Shown here piece by piece: positions 1 to 8,966 of a stretch of DNA of 20,980 nucleotides; position 1 is the stretch's first letter; the number at the start of each line of letters is the position of its first letter. Where the stretch lies: positions 1-20,980 of the forward strand of contig JALLBK010000607.1 of NCBI GenBank assembly GCA_036940085.1, in the 5' to 3' direction. The notes beneath the pieces are model-generated. The model saw nothing but the letters and a program-made list of their open reading frames with translations. It was not told where the DNA came from and made no database searches. This stretch comes from Discostella pseudostelligera (taxonomy: Eukaryota; Bacillariophyta; Thalassiosirophyceae; Thalassiosirales; Thalassiosiraceae). A program made the position numbers and the translations under genes.

Positions 1-1070
1 GACGGATGATTGATTGTTGATTGTTGGATGTCGATTGGCTGGCTCTACTTTTTATGAGAGGATGAATGATCCCAGTGATATGATTGGGGTAACAAGCAGA
101 TCGATGCGGAGTCTCTCGTGATCTTGTTCCCTGTCTGTTCAAGACCTCGTCGTCCATAACTACTGTTGCTTTTGGTGAAGGTGGGTGGTAGTGTGTAGTG
201 TCTATTCACCTCTATTGACGAGAAGCGAGCAGCTGGTGATCGATACAATAGTATTTGATCTTTGTCCAGCTCCGTCTCTCCAACAAGTGCGAAGGTGGAG
301 TCGAACAATTCTCAGAAATGCCCCGCGGAGATTCCATTTTCGAACCATCATGTTTCTTTCTACTCCTATTCAAAAAATTGATCTTGACTCCTACACTCCT
401 CTAGCCTCTAGGTAGTACATGTTGGTCGTGGTCACGGTGATCATTGTAGATACGTTGCGTGGTTAAGGCGGTGTTGAAGTTGGAGCTTGGAGGCAGGTGG
501 TTGCGCGGTCGGTCAATATTATTTGTAGAATGTTTATTGGTAGTGTCTTCCCGGCTGATATTCCACCCTAACTCTCATCTCTCGACCATTCCACCCCAAC
601 ATGAAATTGATGACATTGGCGGTGCATGTCAAATGTCAAAACAAGATGCGGCATAGGAGGACCGCCGACGGAAAACCAGCCGCGGAAAAGCATATCTAAT
701 GGTTTACACGTAAATTGGAGGCGGTGGGCTACATATGGGTGCAATATCGTGGCCGTAATAATTGCGTGAGAAGGTAGGAGTATGAGGCTTTGGCGGCGGA
801 TGGCTGGCGGCCATGGAATGGATCCGGTGGGGGCGCGCAATTGGCGCTTTTTTTTGTGCTGTGGTCTGGTGGCGGGAAGAGTTGGCGACATTTGTGGCGA
901 AACAAAACGTGCCACGTGGCATTCGTTTGTCTTGCGTCCGCAATGCCGTTGGCTTGAAAAACGCAAACGACACCGACCATGACGACGACGATGACGATGA
1001 TGCATGATGCCGAATCCGAATAGTACCACAGCCGCCGCTCGTCATATCTACTAGAAGTAGACGAATAGGA
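1..1070. other. Gene-poor left flank and LRR gene upstream region
   Basis: I see no coding region that I can support here. The open frames on both strands are short, low in complexity and match no family I know. The only structure is a GAC/GAT trinucleotide tract around 979-1007. The last few hundred bases must hold the promoter and 5' UTR of the LRR gene, but no TATA box or other element stands out. Confidence 0.6.
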
Positions 1071-2384
1071 ATGAATAACACAGCAACGATGACAAACTCC
1101 TTCTCGGCATTGATCTTGCTCCTTCTGTTGCTTGCCTCAAATGATATTGCGTCGTCGTCGTCGTCGTCTGAATTAGATGCCAAATCCATCGACATGGCAC
1201 GACGCATCATTCAAAAAGTCAAAGACTACTCCAATAATAACAATGTCGAACAGCCCTCATCATCACCACCACCATCTTCATCATCATGGCAAATACTCTT
1301 GCGTGTATTAGAAAAATCATTCCTTGGCAATGGCGTAGAAGTGGAAGAAGATGACAATGACAACAATTATTCAAGCACACCACATGAAGCAAATGCAAGA
1401 ATAAAAGCATTGCAATGGCTCACTCTCGACTACGAAGAATCCACCTCATCTTCTGCTAAAAGTCGTCATCATCACAAGGTTCCGGAGTACTATGAAAGTG
1501 GACTCCTCGATCGCTATGCTCTTGCCACAATCTACTATGCCACCAACGGAGAAGATTGGACCTACGATACCAACGATGATGGCACACAATTTCTATCCCC
1601 CATCTCGCATCTTCAATGGGCTGGTGTCAATGGGAACAATCATGACGGACATGTCTCCATGCTCGATTTATCTCATCGCAATCTAGTTTCATCAACATTC
1701 CTACCTTTGGAAATTGTGCTATTGTCTCCAAAATTGGAATTGTTGTGGCTCTCCGACAATAGTGGCCTCTCGGGATCCTTACCCACATATATTGGTGACT
1801 TAACTTCGTTATCATCATTGAGTATCTATCAAACGTCAATGAGTGGAACATTACCAGAGTCATTGTACAATTTACCCAAATTATCTTCATTGCGGATATA
1901 CAAATCCAAATTCTCGGGTGGGATATCTTCCAATATTGGGAAATTAAGTGGTGCATTGCGATGGTTGTGGATACATGAAAATCAATTTAATGGTCGATTG
2001 CCCGAGGAGTTGGGAAGTTTGAGTAAGTTGGAGGGGATGACGTTGCATGGGAACCAATTAGATGTTGTGGATGATAGGAATGATGGGAATGTCGGTGATG
2101 GCGGTGGCGGCAGTGGTGATGGATTTAAGTCGAATATCATACCCTGGTCAGTATGCACGAATTTGATTAGCGGAGGAGAGTTGAAACATTTATGGACCGA
2201 TTGTCAGGAGGATGCATTGCTGCTCGACGACGAGGAGGGAGAGTCAAAGTTGAATGCAAGTGTAAAGGCGTGCTCGTGCTGTACGCGATGCTTTCTACGT
2301 AAGACAAAGAGGACGAAGAATGAAAATGAGAGAACACCTTTGTCATTTGCCGACGGCATGGCGAGTGATGTGTCCGTCAATTAA
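1071..2384 (+). CDS. Secreted leucine-rich-repeat protein, diatom type
   Basis: This intronless frame codes 437 residues. Residues about 10-27 form a strongly hydrophobic Leu-rich signal peptide followed by a Ser run. A low-complexity acidic/Ser linker runs to about residue 137. At about 138-200 there is a capping region resembling the plant-type LRR N-terminal cap (ALATIYYATNGEDW ... WAGV ... LDLSHRNL). Four to five plant-type repeats of the LxxLxLxxNxLSGxLPxxIGxL kind follow, to about residue 340. The tail has the Cys cluster CSCCTRC at 401-407, preceded by LWTDC, an arrangement common in diatom LRR proteins. I see no second membrane segment, so secretion or wall association is inferred. 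Diatoms have many such proteins, mostly without known ligands. It is convergent with the Vma12-like gene, with about 187 bp between stops. The first ATG is used because the signal peptide follows it directly. Confidence 0.87.
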   Translation: MNNTATMTNSFSALILLLLLLASNDIASSSSSSELDAKSIDMARRIIQKVKDYSNNNNVEQPSSSPPPSSSSWQILLRVLEKSFLGNGVEVEEDDNDNNYSSTPHEANARIKALQWLTLDYEESTSSSAKSRHHHKVPEYYESGLLDRYALATIYYATNGEDWTYDTNDDGTQFLSPISHLQWAGVNGNNHDGHVSMLDLSHRNLVSSTFLPLEIVLLSPKLELLWLSDNSGLSGSLPTYIGDLTSLSSLSIYQTSMSGTLPESLYNLPKLSSLRIYKSKFSGGISSNIGKLSGALRWLWIHENQFNGRLPEELGSLSKLEGMTLHGNQLDVVDDRNDGNVGDGGGGSGDGFKSNIIPWSVCTNLISGGELKHLWTDCQEDALLLDDEEGESKLNASVKACSCCTRCFLRKTKRTKNENERTPLSFADGMASDVSVN

Positions 2385-2571
2385 ACTGTGGTTGAGTTCG
2401 GTGCGTCAATGCAATCCTAGTCTAAATTAACACACCCATTATTTTGCAGTAAATAAGGTAACTGATCAATCAGTTCCTTTGAAGTGCATATTGTCGTGAA
2501 GCTATCTCCTACCTCTGTATCTCTCTCGGACTAATTGCCCGATCATCTGCTTCTCGTCAATTATTTTCTAT
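2385..2571. other. Convergent 3' intergenic region
   Basis: These 187 bp between the stop codons of the LRR gene and the Vma12-like gene must hold both 3' UTRs. An AAATAAGG sequence near 2451 could be a weak plus-strand polyadenylation signal. Nothing else is evident. Confidence 0.4.
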
Positions 2572-3639
2572 CTATTCACCCACATACGTCCTTGCCATAC
2601 TTTTCGTGGTATACCCAAACGGATTGGGTCTATACTCCGCCTTCCTTCCCTTTTTGCGCACACTGGCATCCAATTCATGCGAACGTATCACAAACAATAT
2701 CATTTCGACAAAGAGCATGAATGCTCCCGAGATTACACCGGCTATGACACGTCGTACATCCACTCCTCCCCCTCCACTTCCTGCAGTACTAGTATTGTTG
2801 TCATCCAAGAAGAAACGGTTCAATACGCTCCCAGCAAAGAAGTACATGAATGTCCCGAAAGCCAATGGACCCACAATCATATTCAGTCCTACTGAGGCTG
2901 CATAGGTCATGCTTTTGACAGTGATATTGTCCGCAGACTGGTGAATGGCGGGATGGGCAATGTTGGTGGTTAGACGGGAGTAGGAGCGTTCTTCAGAGTG
3001 GAGACGGAGACGTTCGAGACGTTTGGCAAAGGCTGCGTTGTTGGAAGAGGTGATGGAGGAGGAAGATGTGGAATTGGAGGTAGATGAGAAAGAGAGAGTG
3101 GAAGAACGCAGTGCTTTCTCTAGCTGATTGAGGAGTTGTTGTGTCTTGTCATCGGTATAATTGTTGTCATTGATGGTATGCTTAATTAAGAATTTGGCAG
3201 CAATAACCCCCTCTAACGGTAGCGTAGGCGGGGTGTGAATTGAATTCTTGCTATCATTTGTAGTGGCATTGTGACTCTTCGACTCTGATTTGGAGGTTGA
3301 TGGTGAGGTGGTTGCAATTACCGTATTCAAAATAGATGTTGCATATTCCACCGTCATTTGAGGAGAGAGAGCGATGATGGGTCGAGGGACAACACCAGCA
3401 ACGATAGCATCACCATTGTCACTATTGCACTCCATTTCGAGCTCAGGGGGAGAATCATCGTTGCCAGTAGTAGTAGATGTAGATGTACATGCACCGTTGC
3501 CCGTCATGGTTGTGTTCGTCGTCGTCGTCGTCGTCGCTGCCGCTACCGCCGGCTGCCGACGCTGCTGGGGCAATGCCAATACCGCCGCGAGAGCGGAATG
3601 CAGTTCCGGTGTCAGAGTGATGCCACGTAGTTCTCCCAT
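2572..3639 (-). CDS. VMA12: Vma12/TMEM199-like V-ATPase assembly factor
   Basis: This 355-residue frame has no intron. Its C-terminal third matches the Vma12/TMEM199 family, ER membrane proteins that help assemble the V0 sector of the vacuolar H+-ATPase. A charged helix at about 203-225 (RLERLRLHSEERSYSRLTTN) corresponds to the family's conserved ExxY region before the membrane. Two membrane segments lie at about 247-272 and 298-319. The second ends in EMILFVIR, comparable to the conserved acidic residue in the family's last helix. A basic tail follows. The N-terminal two thirds is rich in Thr, Asn and Ser with simple repeats, partly coded by a GTC tract near 3515-3538. It is divergent from the MATE gene, so the two may share a promoter region. 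The call rests on motif order and topology. The N-terminal half is too divergent to help. Confidence 0.68.
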   Translation of the reverse strand: MGELRGITLTPELHSALAAVLALPQQRRQPAVAAATTTTTTNTTMTGNGACTSTSTTTGNDDSPPELEMECNSDNGDAIVAGVVPRPIIALSPQMTVEYATSILNTVIATTSPSTSKSESKSHNATTNDSKNSIHTPPTLPLEGVIAAKFLIKHTINDNNYTDDKTQQLLNQLEKALRSSTLSFSSTSNSTSSSSITSSNNAAFAKRLERLRLHSEERSYSRLTTNIAHPAIHQSADNITVKSMTYAASVGLNMIVGPLAFGTFMYFFAGSVLNRFFLDDNNTSTAGSGGGGVDVRRVIAGVISGAFMLFVEMILFVIRSHELDASVRKKGRKAEYRPNPFGYTTKSMARTYVGE

Positions 3640-3772
3640 TATTTGTTGGATAGATCAATGGATTTGCCAGCCGCCCATATATGGTATTATTTTCGTTGTT
3701 AGTTGCTGTTGCAGTGGTTGGTGTTGGTGCGCATGGAAATGAAGCATGGTAGGTGCATGGTGTAGGCAGTTA

Positions 3773-3784
3773 TTTTGGCGGGAA
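3773..3784 (-). promoter_or_regulatory. E2F-like site
   Basis: TTTTGGCGGGAA is the reverse complement of TTCCCGCCAAAA, a near-perfect E2F/DP site. It lies about 135 bp upstream of the VMA12-like start and 430 bp upstream of the probable MATE start. Binding is inferred from the motif only. Confidence 0.35.
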
Positions 3785-3793
3785 GTATCTTTC

Positions 3794-3821
3794 GTCTGTC
3801 TGTCTGTCTGTCTGTCTGTCT
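3794..3821 (+). repeat. GTCT microsatellite, seven copies
   Basis: This is a perfect 28-bp tetranucleotide tandem repeat in the divergent promoter. It is likely to vary in length. Confidence 0.9.
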
Positions 3822-4114
3822 GGCGGGCCTGGAGTTGGGAAAGGGGGGAACTCGGAGAAGAGGGGGGAAGGTCCTCGATCGCCGCTTTCTCCCCTTTCAG
3901 CGACAAAGATTGAAGTATTTTGGCGACAATGTCCGAAAGATCTTGAAAGATCTTCCTTGTGTCTTTGCCGCCGCCGCCGCCATGCCACCAACGCCTACCA
4001 CTACCATACCACCACGCACCATCCATCGACCTCCATGGTGCATCGATGATCGTAGTACTCACAACAACAACATGCCTCTCGCTGGCCCTATCTCAACGAA
4101 ACACCTGAGTCCAA

Positions 4115-4121
4115 TATATAA
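4115..4121 (+). promoter_or_regulatory. TATA-like element of the MATE gene
   Basis: TATATAA lies only 6 bp before the first in-frame ATG (4127). If it is a real TATA box, transcription would begin about 30 bp downstream, near 4145. That excludes 4127 as start and favours the ATG at 4205. Confidence 0.35.
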
Positions 4122-4126
4122 CGTCC

Positions 4127-6040
4127 ATGAACAATTGGTTCAGAAATATTAGAGGGCATCAACATCAATTACTCGAAGTACTACTACCCAAAGCCATCGC
4201 AACCATGCGGCGATGTTCCCTCAACGAAGACTTACTACGGCGTCGATATTCGCGCAGGTCGGACCATGATCGATTAAGCCTTGCATTGGACTCATTGGCA
4301 TTGTTGGTGCCTATGAATTCGTCAATATTGGACGATGATACTGAAAATAACAACTTCTTATATGGGTCCATAACGAGGACGGAGATAATCGAGGAGGGTG
4401 TTGTTGTTGTTGATGATGATGACAACATCGTCATCTCAGCCAATGAATTCACAGTCGACAATGCCCCGCTGCCGCAAGATGCTGCTGGTAGTCTACAACG
4501 GAGCCCATTAGTTCATCATCATCATCATCATCATCATCAACAACAACAACAAAAACAACATCCGCGCAAGCATCATGATCATCACACCATTGCCGAAGAG
4601 GGCTTATTGTTAAAAGATGAACTCTTGGCCATGATTTCTTTGGCCATTCCGGTGATTGCCACCTATTTACTGGAAGTTATACCAAGCATCATTACTATTG
4701 TTCTCGTGGGTAAAATGACGACAAATGGTACTACCGATGACGAAGATGCAAATTCCAAACTGCATTTGGATGCCGCTGCCTTAGCTGTAATGTATTTCAA
4801 CATTGTAGGCATGGCTACCGGCTTGGGCCTCTTAACCGCCCTCGACACACTCTGTGCATCGGCACATGGTGCCAATCAACCAACGAAGATGGGTCAATAT
4901 CTCTTAACGAGCATATTTGTCATGGTCATCACCTTGTGTGTGGTTGGGATGGTACTCTACCACACCTCGGACGCTTTAGTACTCTTCGGATTATCGCAAT
5001 CTTTGGCAAGTAATGCGGGAATATTCGTCGGTTACATGCTCCCAGGTATACCTTGTATTTATGCCTATGAAGCACTACGCAAACTTTCACAGGCACGGAA
5101 TGAAACTACCCCAATGGTATTGGCGGCTGTGATGAGCGTCCTGGTCAATGCAGGAAGTGGGTATTACTTGGTGAATTACACCTCGTTGGGTTGGTTGGGG
5201 GCAGCAGTCGCTAGAACATTGGGTAATATGATCATGTTCCCGATAGTCTTCATTGGCATGTATCACACCGACCGCGAATTCTTATCTCATGTGTGGGCTG
5301 GATTTCAAGTGAAAGAGGCAATTACGAAACAAGCAATATCGAAATTCCTTAATCTGGGCGTGCCGGGGATGCTTCAACTTGTATTCGAGTGGGGTGCCTT
5401 CGAGATTGTGGCTTTACTCTGTGGCATACTACCCGATGAGGCGGAGGCCGAGATTGCAGTGGGTGCGAATGCGATCGTGAATCAAATCTATTCCCTCCTA
5501 TTCATGTTCTATCTGGGTACATCTGTGAGTGGGAATATTCGTATCGGCAATGCGTTGGGGGCTGGTGATGTCCATAGAGCGAAATTTGCATTCTACCTGT
5601 CTCTTGCACTTGGGATACTTTTATCTCTCGTGAGCATTCTTTGTATTGTCTGGTACCGTGAAACGCTTCCATACTTCTTTACGACCGACGAGGATTTGAT
5701 TGGTAAAGCTACAGATTTGCTCTTGATCTTTGCGCTCTTTCAGTTCCCAGATTCAGTCAACAGTGTGGAACAAGGAGTATTCAAAGCAATTGGGAAACAG
5801 ACACTCGCCGCCAAACTCAACTTCACAGCATATTACGTGGTGGGAATCCCACTTGCGTATGTCCTTGGATTGACACTTGGTCTAGGCGTCGAAGGTCTTT
5901 GGTTGGGTATTACCGTTGGGTTGTTTTGGGGAACCACCGTCAATTCCATTATATTATTCCGCTCTGATTGGATACAATTATCCCTGGATGCACGGAAGAG
6001 GCTTTCAATTGTTCATACTCGGGAAGTAGTTGGTGAATGA
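4127..6040 (+). CDS. MATE-family multidrug/toxin extrusion transporter
   Basis: The frame codes 637 residues from the first ATG. I think the real start is the ATG at 4205 (residue 27), for two reasons. It has A at -3 while the first ATG has T, and a TATA-like box at 4115-4121 abuts the first ATG. Residues to about 160 form an unconserved hydrophilic N-terminal domain with an acidic run and an eight-His, then Gln-rich stretch from residue 130. From about 165 the protein is a typical eukaryotic MATE with about twelve membrane segments in two halves. Family-like patterns include AIPVIATYLLEVIPSIITIVLVG in the first helix, and NSVEQGVFKAIGKQ followed by AYYVVGIPLAYVLG in the C-terminal half. MATE proteins export organic cations or secondary metabolites using H+ or Na+ gradients. 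Substrate and membrane cannot be told from sequence. The gene has no intron. Confidence 0.9.
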   Translation: MNNWFRNIRGHQHQLLEVLLPKAIATMRRCSLNEDLLRRRYSRRSDHDRLSLALDSLALLVPMNSSILDDDTENNNFLYGSITRTEIIEEGVVVVDDDDNIVISANEFTVDNAPLPQDAAGSLQRSPLVHHHHHHHHQQQQQKQHPRKHHDHHTIAEEGLLLKDELLAMISLAIPVIATYLLEVIPSIITIVLVGKMTTNGTTDDEDANSKLHLDAAALAVMYFNIVGMATGLGLLTALDTLCASAHGANQPTKMGQYLLTSIFVMVITLCVVGMVLYHTSDALVLFGLSQSLASNAGIFVGYMLPGIPCIYAYEALRKLSQARNETTPMVLAAVMSVLVNAGSGYYLVNYTSLGWLGAAVARTLGNMIMFPIVFIGMYHTDREFLSHVWAGFQVKEAITKQAISKFLNLGVPGMLQLVFEWGAFEIVALLCGILPDEAEAEIAVGANAIVNQIYSLLFMFYLGTSVSGNIRIGNALGAGDVHRAKFAFYLSLALGILLSLVSILCIVWYRETLPYFFTTDEDLIGKATDLLLIFALFQFPDSVNSVEQGVFKAIGKQTLAAKLNFTAYYVVGIPLAYVLGLTLGLGVEGLWLGITVGLFWGTTVNSIILFRSDWIQLSLDARKRLSIVHTREVVGE

Positions 6041-6454
6041 CGACGCTCAGTCGTTCACGGAAACACTTCAGTCTCTATACTCGTATCGATAATCCTACAT
6101 TAGTTAATGATGTCGAAATGAATTCTCCAAGAGAGACGAATCGATGTTAAGCAAGCATTTGTATTTGCTGTTGTCGCTCGTTGCCGTCGCTGGCGAAAAC
6201 AGCGGGAAGAGAAGTTCCCGCCAAATCTTTCCTTCCATCCGTTTTCCCGCCAAATCTAACGCTGGTGGACTGTCTGTAGTTCGCGAAGTTGAACCGGATC
6301 CAAAGTGCACTTACACGTGGATTCGAAAGAGACGCATACGTGTCGCGGTGTCAATCGAGGAAGAGTTTGCTTGGCGGCGGCAACCATGAAAGAATAGGGC
6401 CACACTTCCGTAGCCCGACACGACGCTTGAAAGAACAATACAGTGTTTGCAGCT
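6041..6454. promoter_or_regulatory. MATE 3' region and UROD promoter
   Basis: This stretch of 414 bp contains no gene. It carries three E2F-like sequences between 6202 and 6257, annotated separately, about 200-250 bp upstream of the UROD start. The remaining sequence shows nothing I recognise. Confidence 0.5.
6202..6257 (+). promoter_or_regulatory. Cluster of three E2F-like sites
   Basis: The 14-mer TTCCCGCCAAATCT occurs twice in direct orientation, at 6215-6228 and 6244-6257, with start positions 29 bp apart. The second copy is preceded by TT, giving TTTTCCCGCCAAA. A third core, GCGGGAA, lies in opposite orientation at 6202-6208. These match the E2F/DP consensus (TTTSSCGC and its extended form). 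Clustering upstream of a start codon supports a regulatory role, but binding is inferred. Confidence 0.5.
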
Positions 6455-7936
6455 ATGAAGTCTTCCTCTACCCTATCCGCCAAAGCCATGGTTGCTGCCG
6501 CTGCCGCTGCCACTGCAATCCTCGTCGTGTTCGTTACGGACTCTCATGCCTTTGCACCGGTACGATCGTCGTCGTCGGCTCGAATCAGCAATATCAATAA
6601 CAACTTCAACAATGACCAGCGGTATCACCTTTCATCATCGACATCCTTCCGCTTATCAGCATCCTCTTTGCCCAACGAAGAAGATTTGGAATTAACCCGT
6701 CAAATTATCATGGCACACATTAAGAAGATGGGACTTGAAGATGGCGACGACGACGAGGATGATGACATTACCGACATGGATGTCATTGTCGATGATAGCA
6801 ATAGCAACCACAACGATGACAATGACGATTATCCACAAAATGATCTCATGATACGTGCCGCCCTCGGCTGCACCCCCATTGAACGCACACCCGTTTGGCT
6901 ATTCCGTCAGGCCGGACGTCATTTACCGGAATACAACGAGTACAAAACCAAGGTAGGACGATCGTTCCTTGACATGTTATCCTACCCTGAAGATGTTGCC
7001 GAATGTACTATGCAACCTATTCGACGATACAATGTCGACGCTGCCATTTTATTTTCGGATATACTGGTCATTGCTGAGGCATTGAACGTGGAGGTTACCA
7101 TGCCGGGTGGGGTGGGGATACAAGTTCCTTGTCCTTTGGTTGGTCCGGCCGATATGAAGGCACGTTTGCCACCGAAGGAGGTAATCGATAGAGAATTTGT
7201 TATGGACAAATTGGGACATGTTATGGAATCAGTACGATTGATTCGATCTCGTATGAAAGAGGAGAATATCTCGATACCACTCATTGGTTTCTCGGCAGCA
7301 CCCTGGACATTATTGTTTTACATGGTGGGTGGTTCCTCCAAGAAAAATACACATATTGGTATGGAATGGCTTCATGTTTATCCGGAAGCATCTCGAGAAT
7401 TATTGGATATGTTAACGAATATTATTGTGGAGTACATGTCTCTCCAGGTCGAGAATGGAGCACATATGCTTCAATTGTTCGAGGCGATGGGTATGATGAT
7501 TGAACCGAAGGAATTTGATGAATTTGCCATGCCAGCCTTGCGTAAGATTGCGGCGGAGTTGAAAGGACGATATCCCGATGTACCATTGATGGTATTTGCA
7601 CGTGGGGCGAGTTATGCCAATGCAGAATTGAGTAAGGTGGGGTATGATGTGATTACCATTGACGGAAGTGTGAATCGAAGTGAAGCACGGGGTGTAGTGG
7701 AGGATCGAGCTGGTCTACAGGGGAATTATGATCCAGCATTATTAATTGAAGCAAATGGGAATACTATTGAATCGGTGAAGGAGACGGCACGTCAATATTT
7801 GGAGGAGTTGGGACCACAACGCTTGATTGCGAATTTGGGAGAGGGATTGGGTGGGAAAGAGAGTCCAATGTTAGTGAATGCATTTGTGGAGGCGATACAT
7901 GAAGAGAGTGAGCGGATGATTCGGGAGGCGAAGTAG
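6455..7936 (+). CDS. UROD: Plastid uroporphyrinogen III decarboxylase
   Basis: The 493-residue product decarboxylates the four acetate side chains of uroporphyrinogen III to give coproporphyrinogen III, in heme and chlorophyll synthesis. The start is ATG 6455; the frame is open four codons further up, but only with a GTG. Residues about 12-26 are a hydrophobic signal peptide followed by HAFAP at about 31-35 and a Ser/Arg-rich stretch, the bipartite presequence of diatom plastid proteins. An acidic linker lies at about 80-127. The enzyme domain begins near 129. RQAGR and FSDILV (substrate Asp) are present, as are the second family signature GFSAAPWT and the following Tyr. Two positions are unusual: Phe150 replaces the usual Met of the first signature (WLFRQAGR), and Glu463 stands where many URODs have the active-site His (NLGEGL rather than NLGHG). 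This may be one of several diatom UROD paralogs. Confidence 0.93.
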   Translation: MKSSSTLSAKAMVAAAAAATAILVVFVTDSHAFAPVRSSSSARISNINNNFNNDQRYHLSSSTSFRLSASSLPNEEDLELTRQIIMAHIKKMGLEDGDDDEDDDITDMDVIVDDSNSNHNDDNDDYPQNDLMIRAALGCTPIERTPVWLFRQAGRHLPEYNEYKTKVGRSFLDMLSYPEDVAECTMQPIRRYNVDAAILFSDILVIAEALNVEVTMPGGVGIQVPCPLVGPADMKARLPPKEVIDREFVMDKLGHVMESVRLIRSRMKEENISIPLIGFSAAPWTLLFYMVGGSSKKNTHIGMEWLHVYPEASRELLDMLTNIIVEYMSLQVENGAHMLQLFEAMGMMIEPKEFDEFAMPALRKIAAELKGRYPDVPLMVFARGASYANAELSKVGYDVITIDGSVNRSEARGVVEDRAGLQGNYDPALLIEANGNTIESVKETARQYLEELGPQRLIANLGEGLGGKESPMLVNAFVEAIHEESERMIREAK

Positions 7937-8966
7937 GAAGTAGGAGAATGAGTTGAAGGATGAGAGGAGAGTGTAAAAGCGCGGTATGTCCGTAGGTATT
8001 TGCATCCTCCTTCTATTGACCGAATCGAGGACGTAGCGAAGTTATGAGCATTGACTTACGGATATTTAATGAATTCATCGCCGCACTACAATGCCTATTG
8101 TTTAACATTTCCCATCTTCTATCTTCCTTTTTATCTCGAAACAAAATATCGTAGAGAATCTACATCTTTGAATTGATTATGGTCGCGATAGGCCGTGATT
8201 GTGATAGGTCGCGATAGATGCCTTGCGGTGCTGCAATGCTCAATGCTAGAGTAGCTTCCCGCCATGCTTGGACGCGTCACTCACCTCGCACGCGTCATCC
8301 TCGCTCGGGGGGAAAGATTTCGTACCGCATACGTCAGCAGCTCAAATAAATCCAAGTACGTTCCACCAAGTACGTTTCGGCGATGATTTTGTACTGTTCC
8401 CACGTAGACGCTCTCGTGGAGACACCCGGTAGTCTCGACGTCTTCTTCACAAATTGATGTGATGTCATCGTCGTTTTCATAGAACGATTGTTAGTTGGAG
8501 ATGTTGGGTTGATTGGTTGATTGGATTGGAGTTGAACGAGAAGGAGAAGGCAGCCAGGACGGCGGCGGCTGCTGCTGCCTCCAACCTTGGTGACGACGAC
8601 GCACCGCAGCCGGGCGATCGATCGAGGAGAGATCCGCATGCCGCATGCATCACATGGTCTGGTATGGTCCTCCTTGAAAAAAGTGGTAGTGTGATCGGCA
8701 CTCTGACCACCTACTCCTTCAGAGTGACATGCTTGCTCATCGATTGCTATTTGACGAGCTTCGAATGTTGGCTATGACTGCCTTTGGATATCCCCAGCCA
8801 AGAAATTTTAGATGACGACGATCCACATTCTTTACTGTGATCTTGTATCTAACGAGGAGCACTGATACCTACTTTGAAGAGTTTATTTTCGTCATACGCG
8901 AGACTGGTTCAGAGCGAACGCTCTTCATCGATCACTAACCTCGATTGCATAGAATCCAATAGAAAT
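7937..8966. other. Intergenic region upstream of the KH gene
   Basis: About 1 kb without a gene I can support. It contains an 11-bp direct repeat GGTCGCGATAG (8181-8191 and 8207-8217), an E2F-like CTTCCCGCC at 8255-8263, and two copies of ACGCGTCA (8272-8279 and 8290-8297). Short Ala-rich open frames near 8517-8777 look like chance products of GCT/GAC tracts. Confidence 0.5.
8255..8297 (+). promoter_or_regulatory. E2F-like core plus two ACGCGTCA boxes
   Basis: CTTCCCGCC (8255-8263) is followed by ACGCGTCA at 8272-8279 and again at 8290-8297. ACGCGT is the core of the fungal MluI cell-cycle box and is also part of some bZIP sites. The cluster lies about 670 bp upstream of the KH gene start, so its target is uncertain. 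Confidence 0.25.

Larger units (their letters stand above)
3640..4126. promoter_or_regulatory. Divergent promoter region, VMA12-like and MATE genes
   Basis: This region lies between two divergent starts. It contains an E2F-like sequence TTTTGGCGGGAA at 3773-3784, a GTCT tetranucleotide tract of seven copies at 3794-3821, and a TATATAA sequence at 4115-4121. The overlapping open frames are low in complexity and I do not regard them as genes. Confidence 0.45.

Noticed and set aside
568..1210. Overlapping minus-strand open frames of 153 and 168 codons upstream of and into the LRR gene
   Set aside because: They are rich in His/Arg or Asp runs from trinucleotide tracts, lack family motifs, and overlap each other and the LRR start.
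3655..4152. Several open frames in both orientations in the VMA12-like/MATE promoter
   Set aside because: They depend on the GTCT tract and GCC runs, and their translations are low in complexity without motifs.
4165..4461. 98-codon minus-strand frame within the MATE 5' end
   Set aside because: It is the antisense shadow of the hydrophilic MATE N-terminal region.
8334..8777. Small open frames between UROD and the KH gene
   Set aside because: Short Ala/Ser-rich translations with no homology that I recognise; they arise from GCT and GAC tracts.
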